Shown here: positions 1 through 13,517 of the stretch, in pieces | Numbering within the stretch: the first letter of the stretch is position 1 | Layout: each line of letters starts with the position of its first letter | Source: Lepidodermella squamata | Taxonomy: Eukaryota > Gastrotricha | Length of the DNA stretch: 64,000 nt | NCBI GenBank assembly: GCA_047495785.1 | Contig: JBLDXI010000004.1 | Coordinates: 1 to 64,000 of the forward strand | Reading direction: 5' to 3' | The notes under the pieces: model-generated | What the model saw: the letters and a program-made list of their open reading frames with translations, nothing else | Told to the model about the DNA's origin: nothing | Database searches by the model: none | Program-made: the position numbers and the translations under genes

Positions 1-40
1 ACACATCTCGTGAGAGTGGTAAAATAAATGTTATTAATTA

Positions 41-59
41 GATTAACACCGTGTTAATC
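41..59. repeat. Subterminal 19-bp palindrome at the outer end of the left arm
   Basis: GATTAACAC-C-GTGTTAATC is a 9-bp perfect hairpin with a one-base centre, 22 bp inside the end of the left arm. Its mirror lies at 12916-12934 in the right arm. A hairpin near both termini is reminiscent of transposon ends, but it could be incidental. Confidence 0.6.
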
Positions 60-453
60 CAAGGCTGCTTAATGGTGGTGGCATGCAAGTAGTGATTTTT
101 GCGAAGCAATTAGGACCACTTAATATACTTGTCTTTTTTTAGCACAGCAACTATTGATCTATCGACATCCAAGACAAAATATTCTCTAAAGATATAACAG
201 CCTCTTAACAGCATATATATAGCAGCATAGGTTTCTTGCCCCGACAGCCGAGCTAGCGTGACCTTGCCGATCTAAAATCGGCGCAACTATATAATTCAAA
301 GATCGTTCAACTTGAACTTACAGGGCCGAAATAGAACAGCCGGAAAAGGCCGTCAGAAATCTTTGATACCTTCCTTTCAAAATCGACAACGGGCTCATCC
401 ACCCTCGAGGATAATTTAGGCAAAAAATCACACAAATTCACCGCTTACCGCAG

Positions 454-2520
454 GTTATTTGTGATGAAGCCTGTGAGTATTCGCTAGGTCTTTTCGAGAA
501 ATTGACATGGTGATGGTAAGTAGTTTGCAATCCTAGCAGAATCTTATATCTAGTATCTAGTTAAGAGATTTCAGGTTTCGCAAACTTGCTCTGGCGCGTA
601 CTCGAGAAGTCAGGTCTACAACAGCAACTTATATTCAACCCTAGCTGATATTGATACTTATAAATTTGCTGTTCTTGAGGCTATTCGAAGTGTTGGCAAG
701 TGGCGACAAGTCGGTGTTTTCTATTCGTGGTGGTTACGAGACATCGCAATCGGAGCCATGAATCTCTTCGCAACGCTAATTCAGAACGAAAATAATCGTG
801 AAAGAGTTCGTTGGGGTTAGTTTTTACAACGAAGCTAGCGATGGCCGATTTTGAAGCGCTGATGAATGTCCGGATCATAGTTCTGTATCCATCTGGATCT
901 GCAGAATGCGTTTACTTCCTCTGCCGGGCCTATCGCTACAACATTCGACCCCCATTTTACCACTGTATAATTTTACTCCCAGCCTGTTTAGCTTTGGCAT
1001 CGATGAATCTGCCTAATGCCTGCTCCCGCAACATTTTAGATCATCAGCTCAGGGGTAGTTTCTTCGTTGGGGTGCCTACAACCCCGTTTAAGTTACCAAC
1101 AAATTCAAGTTTAGGAATCAGTCCTATGCAGCTAAATACTATTGTCGACCGGAATTTAGCCTTCTTAACCGAGCCTGCGGGCGATGAGGCTATTAGATAT
1201 GCTACATTCGATGCATTCATGACAACACTAATCGTGTTAGATCGCACTGAGACTGCTCTCAAGAAAAACTGCAACTTGACTCTCAGGGACTATAAAGACC
1301 CAGCTAAGAGACATTATATTTACGAAGTTGCAAATCGAACTGCGGCAGGGATTAGGCTACACGGTTTTCGAAGTAGGGAAATAGCTCGAGGCAGGAATGG
1401 CGAAAATTACCAGGATCTATCGATTTTTCAGCCTGGTCTCCATCTAAGACCTCGTCTTGTTGCTCACTTGGAATATCAGTATGTTTTCAACTACGTCCTT
1501 GATGCTGAACCCATTTGGGCGACTAAGAATGGCAAGGCCCCAAAGGATTTGACAAAAATCGAGCTCAGGTTCGCTAAATGCGGACAGGGCTTAATTATAG
1601 GAATATCAAGTGTGTGTGGGATTTTCGTCCTGGGTCAGTTTGCTATTTTATACGTAACGATCAATTTACCACATGAAGCTTTTCTCGACGCAAGGAAAAA
1701 GGTCATAGTATTCGTTAGTTGCATGGGGATGAACGCCTCCTCGCTTTTTCTCGTGGTTGGATATGATTTAGCTCCCAAACAGGAATGCAAGTGGAGGCCC
1801 TTCTTGAATGGTATTGGCTTCAGTCTAATGTCCAGTCTAATATTAAGCCAAATTGTAGGCTACTCTAAAGTCAAGGTCAAAAAGATCCGCAAGGAGAACA
1901 AAGAACCGCGCTATTTGAACGGAATAACCAGGTTAAGAACGTTGATGCAGGCGCGAGCTAGCATAGCAGAAAGAACATCAACGAATGAAGTCATCTTTGC
2001 TGGATCGCGAATGATCCTAACTTTGGCGAGTAGCAGATTCGAAATCAGTTCCATAATCAGCAAAACCTTCTGCGCAACGTTTTTCTTCGAATCTTTCCTT
2101 CTTAGCTTGTGGATGATTGTTGAACCTCTGAGCATAACTCTCGTAACATCGGAAATTCGATTCGATGAATTCCAGGATACTTATTATAATATCACAATGC
2201 CGATGTGTGGTTCAGGTAATGCAAGGTATTGGTTAGTTGCTTTCTTAATTCTCGTTTTCCTGACCAACCTTGTTGCCAACTTCTACTCACTTAAAATAAG
2301 AAAGAAGAAATTTCCAGTCGGGTTTTCGCTGAGTGTCTTTCTCTTTAGAATCGCTGCAGTGGCAAGTGTGAGTATTTTGGGCGCTGGCTTCCTTATTGTT
2401 ATCATCGTAGCGAATTCAGGTAGTTCTTGTTATGTTAACTTTGCTTTGGCTGTGGTACAACTGATTTACTCACTCGTTATCTCAAGCATTCTACTTCTCC
2501 CTGTAGCTATTGTTATCTGA
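454..2520 (+). pseudogene. GABA-B-like class C GPCR, left-arm copy with frameshifts
   Basis: This is the mirror copy of the receptor at 10455-12520. The exons correspond to 454-515 and 575-2520, with a 59-bp GT-AG intron. Relative to the right copy it lacks one G at about 483, has an extra A in the run 789-792 and an extra G at 843-844. All three changes break the frame upstream of the DFEALMNV segment. Downstream of that point the protein is identical, including seven hydrophobic segments. An ORF beginning at 811 encodes only the second half of the ligand-binding region plus the 7TM domain. Because every lesion is a homopolymer-length change, uncorrected sequencing error is a real alternative to true pseudogenisation. 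Confidence 0.75.
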
Positions 2521-2823
2521 TAAATAGATGCTATTACCTTCATTATTCGTTTTCGAATTGCGGTTGCCGGGATCCCAAACAAAAAAATATGAAAATCGGT
2601 GACTTCACGTTTTAATATTGCGCTATTTGATAAATGTGATGACTGTTATCAAGTAAAAAGTGGGTTTTTGCGAATTTGTTGACATTTTTTCATAATTTTT
2701 TATTTAAAAATAGAGAGAACACACGCAGATAACTTAATAGTAGAATAACATTATAGGCGAGCTACACGAAAATGTGTTTGTAGTAAGTAAGCTTTAGCTC
2801 AACTTTTCTTGTAAAATAATAAA
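2521..2823. other. AT-rich spacer between receptor and protease exon 1
   Basis: About 300 bp of AT-rich sequence after the receptor stop. It presumably holds the receptor 3' end and the protease promoter. It contains no ORF or repeat I can support. The mirror stretch is 10152-10454. Confidence 0.5.
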
Positions 2824-2990
2824 ATGCGCCACCTAACAACTATTACAATCAGTTTCCTTGCTTTGGTATCCGGAGTAGCGAATGCTCAAGATCTCGAATG
2901 TGGTTCTCTGAGCCCCACTGCCAGGGCGAAATCAAAAGGTCCAAGCAGCCAACCAGTAGTAGCACATGACTACCCTTGGCTGGTTACATT
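2824..2990 (+). CDS. First exon of a trypsin-like serine protease (left arm)
   Basis: The ATG opens a typical signal peptide (MRHLTTITISFLALVSG..). It continues with ECGS and then HDYPWLVT, the segment just before the cysteine and catalytic histidine of an S1 protease. The exon ends at a GT donor (GTAGGC) in phase 2. The remaining catalytic exons do not follow; the next 2 kb is transposon-like. A phase-compatible second exon (acceptor at 32608, CGGVLVDREWILSAAHC) lies on the same strand 29.6 kb away. The exon may be an orphan left by rearrangement or part of a paralogue broken by insertion. Confidence 0.7.
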
Positions 2991-3514
2991 GTAGGCCGGG
3001 TTTGCAGGGTCAAAGTCCGATTTTTTTTGCCCGGTTGTTTACTGCGTCGTTTATGTGGTGGGGTGGTGGTGCGGTGGAGAATTCGTATTTTTTTCTGATG
3101 TTCCTCATTCATCACAAACCAAATAATTTATTGAGTGAGGATTTTGGATGGTTTGTGCAATTTTCTTTGCTGACCTCCTTGACAAGTGAAAAAGGGCCAT
3201 TTTTAACAATTACACATAGCGAGGGCGCAATTTGCTCAAGAGAGCTTACTTAAACTGTTACCATCTTTATCACCGTACAGCGAAATTATGGATGGTGCAA
3301 AAATAAAGCACGCAAAATTATCTGTTGAATATGAAGGTTTTGGGCTGATCGAGGCTGAGCTTCCGTTGGTGAATCCGCTTCCACCGCGCAAGCGTGCGAA
3401 TGATCTTGCGAAAAGGTATGATATTAAAGCAAAACTTAACACAGGCGAGAATTCAAGAGCATTCGCGCATTTATTTCTAAATCCGATATAATATAATTTG
3501 ACGAAAATATCAAA

Positions 3515-4358
3515 TTGCTACAATTACAATATACGTTCCTCAGTAGGCTGGTAACGTTGGGCTTACGGTTTGGCATTAATGCCAGCAAGCTTCTAGCAAT
3601 GAAGTCATTTATTGGCTTCGGCTCGGTTACAAAAGAAATGTTTTATAGCATCAGAAATGAATTAGCCCAATTACATCCGATAACGTCATCGCAGGATGGG
3701 AAATCTGCATTTCGATCCATAACGTCGCTTGCGCATAGTTGGGTTCAGCAGGGCATCCTATCGCCACTGATTCCTAATGACATCCGATTTCAGGTGATAA
3801 CCCTATGTATCTATGTAGCTATGATTGCTTTACTTTTGGTGATTTTATAAGGTTGATGGATTTGCCGGCCGCACTACTTATTCTGATCCTTTTGTGACTT
3901 CTAACGTGTGTGTTGCTAGTCGAAAACGCAAAATAGGGGTTGAAGGAGAAGACAATTATGCTATATTCAATGACGCTGAAACCAGCAAAAATTTTCGCAA
4001 GTATCTGCAACAGCCGGTTGATGAACTGGTCCAGCTTGTAGAAAAAGGCGCGACGGTGGATGGCACGGATTATTCATTCCGACTGCTAGTGTGTTGTGAC
4101 TATCCGGCGCTTGTGAAGCTCTTTGGTTGCGGACATCAGGGCAGTCACCACCGCTGCGTTGTGTGCGAAGTGAGCATTAAAAACCCGACTTCCCCAGCGA
4201 AGAAGCGAAGATTCGACCTGTATTAGCCCGATTTAGCTGGGAAGCTTGGTTGGTCGGAGGAGTTCGGGCCGATGATCAGACTGGGTCCCGAGAAACTCGT
4301 GATATTGCCAGACTTTTTTCACATGGAGGTTAACTTGGCCAAGCCATTAATCACTCAG
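3515..4358 (+). pseudogene. Degenerate transposon-type ORF, left arm
   Basis: Two blocks join in frame across a 58-bp GT-AG intron: 3515-3793, then 3852 onward. A TAG at 4224-4226 interrupts the second block, but the frame continues with related sequence to a donor at 4358. The segment LLVCCDYPALVKLF..CVVCE followed by ILPDFFHMEVNLAKPL resembles proteins of unclassified eukaryotic DNA transposons, which have a CxxC pair and an I/VPDxxH block. The resemblance is from memory of the family pattern, not a search. A preceding ORF at 3288-3491 may belong to the same element. The function is not established, and the stop suggests it is inactive. Confidence 0.45.
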
Positions 4359-4412
4359 GTATTTATTTCATTTATTTAAAAAAATATTGCTACTCACTAA
4401 TTTCAAAGCTTC

Positions 4413-4907
<495 letters not shown>

Positions 4908-5009
4908 GGCCTTGCCGTGTATTTACCTAATTTTCTCATTTCAACAGTAGAAGCGACGGTTTTTAATTACCGCAGATGCTATTGTTTGCTGAAAAGATTC
5001 CTAAATTGA

Positions 5010-5878
5010 ACAAATACCCAGTGTATAGCACTAAGCTGGAGCTTATATATCTATTCATCTACCTTAGTCAACAGGAAAGCTGGGTTGAGCTGGGTTGAGC
5101 AGGTCGCGACATCAGAAGCGAGCTATTGCCATCAGGTTATGAAAACGTCAGCGAATATTACCGGAAAAGAATTCAGTTCGAAATCCCAGTCGATCAAATA
5201 TGGTTGCCCGATATTCAACACTTGAACGCTACCGATGAGTCGCGGCCTTTCAGAGAGTATAGCTAAATTTGAGAAACTTGTTCATCAAACCATATTTATT
5301 TTTTTCGCAGCAAAAACTGATCAAAGCCCGAGCATTTGTTGACTCGGAGCCAAGATTTCTTACCTACACAGTCAGGCTGTTACACAGTTCACAAGTAGCT
5401 GTTACTTTTTCAAGTATACGAAATTCCATTTGATACATTGACCTGTACATTTGAAATCGAAACTGAAAACCGAGCGAATGAATTAGACATTGAAATCGAT
5501 AGTATTCTATTTTCTCAAGTCTACTCGCCACTGCGCAACAACCTTGAGAGGAATAACGTTATGGAGACTACTCAAGGAAAATGCTGTTAACGCAAACTCG
5601 AAAATCGATAATTTACGATCAAGGCAAAAAATGAGCAAAAAATGGTCGCTCACACAAATTAAATCACCATTTTTCAGCCACACGCCATTACGCACTAGAA
5701 AATGACCGGTCGCAGGTAAACTGCAGCGATTTTCACCTTGTTAGACTCAATTTATTCTAAATCCAAATACATATTCGGAAAGCTCAGGTCAGCGCGATTG
5801 GATCGGCCGAAAAAATATTTAAAAAATCGCAATATTAAAGATTGCAGTTGCGATTTACGCGAATGAAGATTATCTCCA
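5010..5878. other. Inner part of the left arm, no gene seen
   Basis: No convincing coding sequence. The short ORF pair at 5490-5705 has no recognisable motif. A tandem 10-mer (GCTGGGTTGA, two copies) lies near 5080-5100. The mirror stretch is 7096-7965. Confidence 0.5.
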
Positions 5879-7095
5879 GCGATTCATGGAATTCCGCTAG
5901 CGTATTGTGGAATTACTTGAGAAAATATTGGCGATTTGGCACAAATATATTAATATCTCGACACACCAAGCACGATCCCAACCGTACTAATTCTAAATTC
6001 TAACCGTAAATTTAATTTCGCCCCTTTCCCTTGCCCAGATTCCCCTTTTCGATCTGTCCACGGTTGCATAGGGGCCCCTCTTCGGGAGCTTGTATTTTAA
6101 ATTGAACTGTTAGAATATCTTAATGCGCTGAGTGATGCGGTCTCACTCCGGGAGATCCCATATTCTACGGAATTCAACAAAACCGATAATTTTAGTTCGC
6201 TGAAACGACAGCTTACGCTCCGAACAGAAATCGATGATACCTATAGCACTCTAATTAAATATAGCATTCGTTTCGGAAATATAGATCGAGTACACATGCT
6301 CATGCAATATTTTTTGATACAGCACTCGTAAATCGTTTATATCTGAGCTCGCCGTACTCGATTTACTCATCTCCACTCGTCTGCGACTTGTTCCGATTCG
6401 TAAATCTCGGTCGGCTCCGTTCAGATATAGACTCTTTACTCGTGTTATATCATACAAATATAGTTTCACATAAACTATATGCCGAATTATTATCCCAAGC
6501 TCAATTTAATTCCCCAGTCTGAATAAGCCCCCTGTTGTCGGTTGCTTTCAAACAATAAGATACTCGGATATTAATTCGGCATATACGGTATAAATGTTCA
6601 TATAGTTTCATAGTGAGGAATTTTTCTATTCAATTTTATCGGAATCCATCGAAAATATGGAAAATGGGCTTTTATCGCGAATCGCAGACGACTTGAGCTT
6701 CGTTGGCCAGGCATTTATAGACCGAATAACGGAATAATTTTGTCACATTACGGTCAAGTCGTGTTCACAAAGTAATAGATTGCAGCTAGCCATATACTGT
6801 ATAAGGCTTACATACATGTAATTGCAGATTATCTCTCTTAATTATATCTAACATTTGGTTCTGCAACGAGGAAATTGTGAATTTCCATAAGTCACAAATA
6901 ATAGTAATGGCAACAGCAATGACATTGTCTATGAGCAATAATTATCATTATTTTTTATTTACTATTCCTGTGAAATTAAAAATGTTGACGGATGTAATCT
7001 TTACTATGCTTTCTAATCTTGGTCGGAAAATTAACTCCACGGAGATCAGATGAGCTCGTCAAGTCTCAATTGTGATGCGCATAAAAATGTGAAGG
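5879..7095. other. Unique spacer at the palindrome centre
   Basis: 1217 bp not shared by the arms. It is AT-rich with no credible gene. It contains a small hairpin/MITE at 6476-6585. Confidence 0.7.
6476..6585. mobile_element. Small MITE-like hairpin in the palindrome spacer
   Basis: TATATGCCGAATTATTATCC (6476-6495) pairs with GGATATTAATTCGGCATATA (6566-6585) with one mismatch, giving a 110-bp element with 20-bp terminal inverted repeats. No TSD could be assigned with certainty. Confidence 0.55.
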
Positions 7096-8067
7096 TGGAG
7101 ATAATCTTCATTCGCGTAAATCGCAACTGCAATCTTTAATATTGCGATTTTTAAAATATTTTTTCGGCCGATCCAATCGCGCTGACCTGAGCTTTCCGAA
7201 TATGTATTTGGATTTAGAATAAATTGAGTCTAACAAGGTGAAAATCGCTGCAGTTTACCTGCGACCGGTCATTTTCTAGTGCGTAATGGCGTGTGGCTGA
7301 AAAATGGTGATTTAATTTGTGTGAGCGACCATTTTTTGCTCATTTTTTGCCTTGATCGTAAATTATCGATTTTCGAGTTTGCGTTAACAGCATTTTCCTT
7401 GAGTAGTCTCCATAACGTTATTCCTCTCAAGGTTGTTGCGCAGTGGCGAGTAGACTTGAGAAAATAGAATACTATCGATTTCAATGTCTAATTCATTCGC
7501 TCGGTTTTCAGTTTCGATTTCAAATGTACAGGTCAATGTATCAAATGGGAATTTCGTATACTTGAAAAAGTAACAGCTACTTGTGAACTGTGTAACAGCC
7601 TGACTGTGTAGGTAAGAAATCTTGGCTCCGAGTCAACAAATGCTCGGGCTTTGATCAGTTTTTGCTGCGAAAAAAATAAATATGGTTTGATGAACAAGTT
7701 TCTCAAATTTAGCTATACTCTCTGAAAGGCCGCGACTCATCGGTAGCGTTCAAGTGTTGAATATCGGGCAACCATATTTGATCGACTGGGATTTCGAACT
7801 GAATTCTTTTCCGGTAATATTCGCTGACGTTTTCATAACCTGATGGCAATAGCTCGCTTCTGATGTCGCGACCTGCTCAACCCAGCTCAACCCAGCTTTC
7901 CTGTTGACTAAGGTAGATGAATAGATATATAAGCTCCAGCTTAGTGCTATACACTGGGTATTTGTTCAATTTAGGAATCTTTTCAGCAAACAATAGCATC
8001 TGCGGTAATTAAAAACCGTCGCTTCTACTGTTGAAATGAGAAAATTAGGTAAATACACGGCAAGGCC

Positions 8068-8562
<495 letters not shown>

Positions 8563-8616
8563 GAAGCTTTGAAATTAGTGAGTAGCAATATTTTTTTAAA
8601 TAAATGAAATAAATAC

Positions 8617-9460
8617 CTGAGTGATTAATGGCTTGGCCAAGTTAACCTCCATGTGAAAAAAGTCTGGCAATATCACGAGTTTCTCGGGACCCAGTCTGAT
8701 CATCGGCCCGAACTCCTCCGACCAACCAAGCTTCCCAGCTAAATCGGGCTAATACAGGTCGAATCTTCGCTTCTTCGCTGGGGAAGTCGGGTTTTTAATG
8801 CTCACTTCGCACACAACGCAGCGGTGGTGACTGCCCTGATGTCCGCAACCAAAGAGCTTCACAAGCGCCGGATAGTCACAACACACTAGCAGTCGGAATG
8901 AATAATCCGTGCCATCCACCGTCGCGCCTTTTTCTACAAGCTGGACCAGTTCATCAACCGGCTGTTGCAGATACTTGCGAAAATTTTTGCTGGTTTCAGC
9001 GTCATTGAATATAGCATAATTGTCTTCTCCTTCAACCCCTATTTTGCGTTTTCGACTAGCAACACACACGTTAGAAGTCACAAAAGGATCAGAATAAGTA
9101 GTGCGGCCGGCAAATCCATCAACCTTATAAAATCACCAAAAGTAAAGCAATCATAGCTACATAGATACATAGGGTTATCACCTGAAATCGGATGTCATTA
9201 GGAATCAGTGGCGATAGGATGCCCTGCTGAACCCAACTATGCGCAAGCGACGTTATGGATCGAAATGCAGATTTCCCATCCTGCGATGACGTTATCGGAT
9301 GTAATTGGGCTAATTCATTTCTGATGCTATAAAACATTTCTTTTGTAACCGAGCCGAAGCCAATAAATGACTTCATTGCTAGAAGCTTGCTGGCATTAAT
9401 GCCAAACCGTAAGCCCAACGTTACCAGCCTACTGAGGAACGTATATTGTAATTGTAGCAA
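8617..9460 (-). pseudogene. Degenerate transposon-type ORF, right arm
   Basis: Mirror of 3515-4358, with the same in-frame TAG after RRFDLY and the same 58-bp intron. The stop is therefore older than the palindrome or was spread by conversion. Family assignment is uncertain: a CxxC pair plus an IPDxxH-like block of DNA-transposon proteins. Confidence 0.45.
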
Positions 9461-9984
9461 TTTGATATTTTCGTCAAATTATATTATATCGGATTTAGAA
9501 ATAAATGCGCGAATGCTCTTGAATTCTCGCCTGTGTTAAGTTTTGCTTTAATATCATACCTTTTCGCAAGATCATTCGCACGCTTGCGCGGTGGAAGCGG
9601 ATTCACCAACGGAAGCTCAGCCTCGATCAGCCCAAAACCTTCATATTCAACAGATAATTTTGCGTGCTTTATTTTTGCACCATCCATAATTTCGCTGTAC
9701 GGTGATAAAGATGGTAACAGTTTAAGTAAGCTCTCTTGAGCAAATTGCGCCCTCGCTATGTGTAATTGTTAAAAATGGCCCTTTTTCACTTGTCAAGGAG
9801 GTCAGCAAAGAAAATTGCACAAACCATCCAAAATCCTCACTCAATAAATTATTTGGTTTGTGATGAATGAGGAACATCAGAAAAAAATACGAATTCTCCA
9901 CCGCACCACCACCCCACCACATAAACGACGCAGTAAACAACCGGGCAAAAAAAATCGGACTTTGACCCTGCAAACCCGGCCTAC

Positions 9985-10151
9985 AATGTAACCAGCCAAG
10001 GGTAGTCATGTGCTACTACTGGTTGGCTGCTTGGACCTTTTGATTTCGCCCTGGCAGTGGGGCTCAGAGAACCACATTCGAGATCTTGAGCATTCGCTAC
10101 TCCGGATACCAAAGCAAGGAAACTGATTGTAATAGTTGTTAGGTGGCGCAT
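9985..10151 (-). CDS. First exon of a trypsin-like serine protease (right arm)
   Basis: Mirror of 2824-2990: signal peptide, ECGS, HDYPWLVT, then a phase-2 GTAGGC donor. On this strand no catalytic exon follows downstream, toward lower coordinates, so this copy cannot make a complete protease within the window. Confidence 0.65.
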
Positions 10152-10454
10152 TTTATTATTTTACAAGAAAAGTTGAGCTAAAGCTTACTTACTACAAACA
10201 CATTTTCGTGTAGCTCGCCTATAATGTTATTCTACTATTAAGTTATCTGCGTGTGTTCTCTCTATTTTTAAATAAAAAATTATGAAAAAATGTCAACAAA
10301 TTCGCAAAAACCCACTTTTTACTTGATAACAGTCATCACATTTATCAAATAGCGCAATATTAAAACGTGAAGTCACCGATTTTCATATTTTTTTGTTTGG
10401 GATCCCGGCAACCGCAATTCGAAAACGAATAATGAAGGTAATAGCATCTATTTA

Positions 10455-12520
10455 TCAGATAACAATAGCTACAGGGAGAAGTAGAATGCTTGAGATAACG
10501 AGTGAGTAAATCAGTTGTACCACAGCCAAAGCAAAGTTAACATAACAAGAACTACCTGAATTCGCTACGATGATAACAATAAGGAAGCCAGCGCCCAAAA
10601 TACTCACACTTGCCACTGCAGCGATTCTAAAGAGAAAGACACTCAGCGAAAACCCGACTGGAAATTTCTTCTTTCTTATTTTAAGTGAGTAGAAGTTGGC
10701 AACAAGGTTGGTCAGGAAAACGAGAATTAAGAAAGCAACTAACCAATACCTTGCATTACCTGAACCACACATCGGCATTGTGATATTATAATAAGTATCC
10801 TGGAATTCATCGAATCGAATTTCCGATGTTACGAGAGTTATGCTCAGAGGTTCAACAATCATCCACAAGCTAAGAAGGAAAGATTCGAAGAAAAACGTTG
10901 CGCAGAAGGTTTTGCTGATTATGGAACTGATTTCGAATCTGCTACTCGCCAAAGTTAGGATCATTCGCGATCCAGCAAAGATGACTTCATTCGTTGATGT
11001 TCTTTCTGCTATGCTAGCTCGCGCCTGCATCAACGTTCTTAACCTGGTTATTCCGTTCAAATAGCGCGGTTCTTTGTTCTCCTTGCGGATCTTTTTGACC
11101 TTGACTTTAGAGTAGCCTACAATTTGGCTTAATATTAGACTGGACATTAGACTGAAGCCAATACCATTCAAGAAGGGCCTCCACTTGCATTCCTGTTTGG
11201 GAGCTAAATCATATCCAACCACGAGAAAAAGCGAGGAGGCGTTCATCCCCATGCAACTAACGAATACTATGACCTTTTTCCTTGCGTCGAGAAAAGCTTC
11301 ATGTGGTAAATTGATCGTTACGTATAAAATAGCAAACTGACCCAGGACGAAAATCCCACACACACTTGATATTCCTATAATTAAGCCCTGTCCGCATTTA
11401 GCGAACCTGAGCTCGATTTTTGTCAAATCCTTTGGGGCCTTGCCATTCTTAGTCGCCCAAATGGGTTCAGCATCAAGGACGTAGTTGAAAACATACTGAT
11501 ATTCCAAGTGAGCAACAAGACGAGGTCTTAGATGGAGACCAGGCTGAAAAATCGATAGATCCTGGTAATTTTCGCCATTCCTGCCTCGAGCTATTTCCCT
11601 ACTTCGAAAACCGTGTAGCCTAATCCCTGCCGCAGTTCGATTTGCAACTTCGTAAATATAATGTCTCTTAGCTGGGTCTTTATAGTCCCTGAGAGTCAAG
11701 TTGCAGTTTTTCTTGAGAGCAGTCTCAGTGCGATCTAACACGATTAGTGTTGTCATGAATGCATCGAATGTAGCATATCTAATAGCCTCATCGCCCGCAG
11801 GCTCGGTTAAGAAGGCTAAATTCCGGTCGACAATAGTATTTAGCTGCATAGGACTGATTCCTAAACTTGAATTTGTTGGTAACTTAAACGGGGTTGTAGG
11901 CACCCCAACGAAGAAACTACCCCTGAGCTGATGATCTAAAATGTTGCGGGAGCAGGCATTAGGCAGATTCATCGATGCCAAAGCTAAACAGGCTGGGAGT
12001 AAAATTATACAGTGGTAAAATGGGGGTCGAATGTTGTAGCGATAGGCCCGGCAGAGGAAGTAAACGCATTCTGCAGATCCAGATGGATACAGAACTATGA
12101 TCCGGACATTCATCAGCGCTTCAAAATCGGCATCGCTAGCTTCGTTGTAAAAACTAACCCCAACGAACTCTTTCACGATTATTTCGTTCTGAATTAGCGT
12201 TGCGAAGAGATTCATGGCTCCGATTGCGATGTCTCGTAACCACCACGAATAGAAAACACCGACTTGTCGCCACTTGCCAACACTTCGAATAGCCTCAAGA
12301 ACAGCAAATTTATAAGTATCAATATCAGCTAGGGTTGAATATAAGTTGCTGTTGTAGACCTGACTTCTCGAGTACGCGCCAGAGCAAGTTTGCGAAACCT
12401 GAAATCTCTTAACTAGATACTAGATATAAGATTCTGCTAGGATTGCAAACTACTTACCATCACCATGTCAATTTCTCGAAAAGACCTAGCCGAATACTCA
12501 CAGGCTTCATCACAAATAAC
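10455..12520 (-). CDS. GABA-B-like class C G-protein-coupled receptor, right-arm copy (3' exons)
   Basis: Two exons are supported: 12520-12458 and 12398-10455 (TGA stop), joined in phase 0 across a 59-bp intron and giving at least 668 residues in frame. The first about 330 residues match the second half of a periplasmic-binding-protein-like (Venus flytrap) ligand domain: SQTCSGAYS.., then GKWRQVGVFYS, then YATFDAFMTTLIVLDRT, then PIWATKNGKAPKDLTKIE. Seven membrane segments follow, with the conserved extracellular-loop cysteines (KQECKW and MPMCGSG). The protein stops immediately after TM7 (LLLPVAIVI), so the usual cytoplasmic tail and coiled coil are absent. Upstream exons for lobe 1 and the signal peptide were not found before the palindrome edge. 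The family suggests a plasma-membrane receptor for GABA or a similar small ligand; this subtype assignment is by pattern only. Confidence 0.82.
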
Positions 12521-12956
12521 CTGCGGTAAGCGGTGAATTTGTGTGATTTTTTGCCTAAATTATCCTCGAGGGTGGATGAGCCCGTTGTCGATTTTGAAAG
12601 GAAGGTATCAAAGATTTCTGACGGCCTTTTCCGGCTGTTCTATTTCGGCCCTGTAAGTTCAAGTTGAACGATCTTTGAATTATATAGTTGCGCCGATTTT
12701 AGATCGGCAAGGTCACGCTAGCTCGGCTGTCGGGGCAAGAAACCTATGCTGCTATATATATGCTGTTAAGAGGCTGTTATATCTTTAGGAGAATATTTTG
12801 TCTTGGATGTCGATAGATCAATAGTTGCTGTGCTAAAAAAAGACAAGTATATTAAGTGGTCCTAATTGCTTCGCAAAAATCACTACTTGCATGCCACCAC
12901 CATTAAGCAGCCTTGGATTAACACGGTGTTAATCTAATTAATAACATTTATTTTAC

Positions 12957-13009
12957 TTTGAAGCCTATTTTTTTTATTTACGTGGAATCCATGCTGCTTC
13001 GAAGCGTTT
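12957..13009. other. Junction between palindrome and foldback element
   Basis: Begins TTTGAAGCCT (12957-12966). The same 10-mer recurs at 13520-13529, so a 10-bp direct repeat brackets the interval 12967-13519. This might be a long target-site duplication. Confidence 0.4.
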
Positions 13010-13517
13010 AACACTTTAACTGCCAAAAATAGACTGCGAGGTCCGATATTTGGGTCTAATTTCTGGGTCTGTCAAAAAGTCATTTATTTCGGTTCAACGA
13101 TGCGTCGAGGGGCAGAATGCCTGACGGCAAAGTGTAGGCCATGTCCCGGCGGTTCTTTTGACACCGAATTCGGGGCCAAAGACTTCAAGGAACGCACAGA
13201 AATCAAACTTGAAAAACAGTGAAATTTCAATTGTTGCGCCATAATCTGGGTCTAATAATTAGGTCCGATTCTTGGGTCTGATTTTTGGCTCTAATCCAAA
13301 ATTTCGACGTTCTTTCACTGTCATTTTCAATGACCTGCTCAGACCTTGTGGCCCCGAATTCGGTGTCAAAAGAACCGCCAGGTCATGGCCTACACTTTGC
13401 CGTCAGGCATTCTGCCCCTCGACGCATCGTTGAACCGAAATAAATGACTTTTTGACAGACCCAGGAATTTGACCCAAATATCGGACCTCGCAGTCTATTT
13501 TTGGCAGTTAAAGTGTT
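13010..13517. mobile_element. Foldback/MITE with about 165-bp terminal inverted repeats
   Basis: AACACTTTAACTGCC at 13010 pairs with GGCAGTTAAAGTGTT ending at 13517. Pairing continues inward with few mismatches through the GACGCATCG, GCCTACACTTTGCCG and GAATTCGG blocks. There is no coding capacity. A 10-bp direct repeat (TTTGAAGCCT) lies just outside, but 43 bp away on the left. Confidence 0.8.

Noticed and set aside
681-878. Minus-strand ORF antisense to the receptor, and similar antisense ORFs at 1044-1274 and 1911-2135
   Set aside because: They overlap well-supported receptor coding sequence in the opposite strand and show no domain or splice logic.
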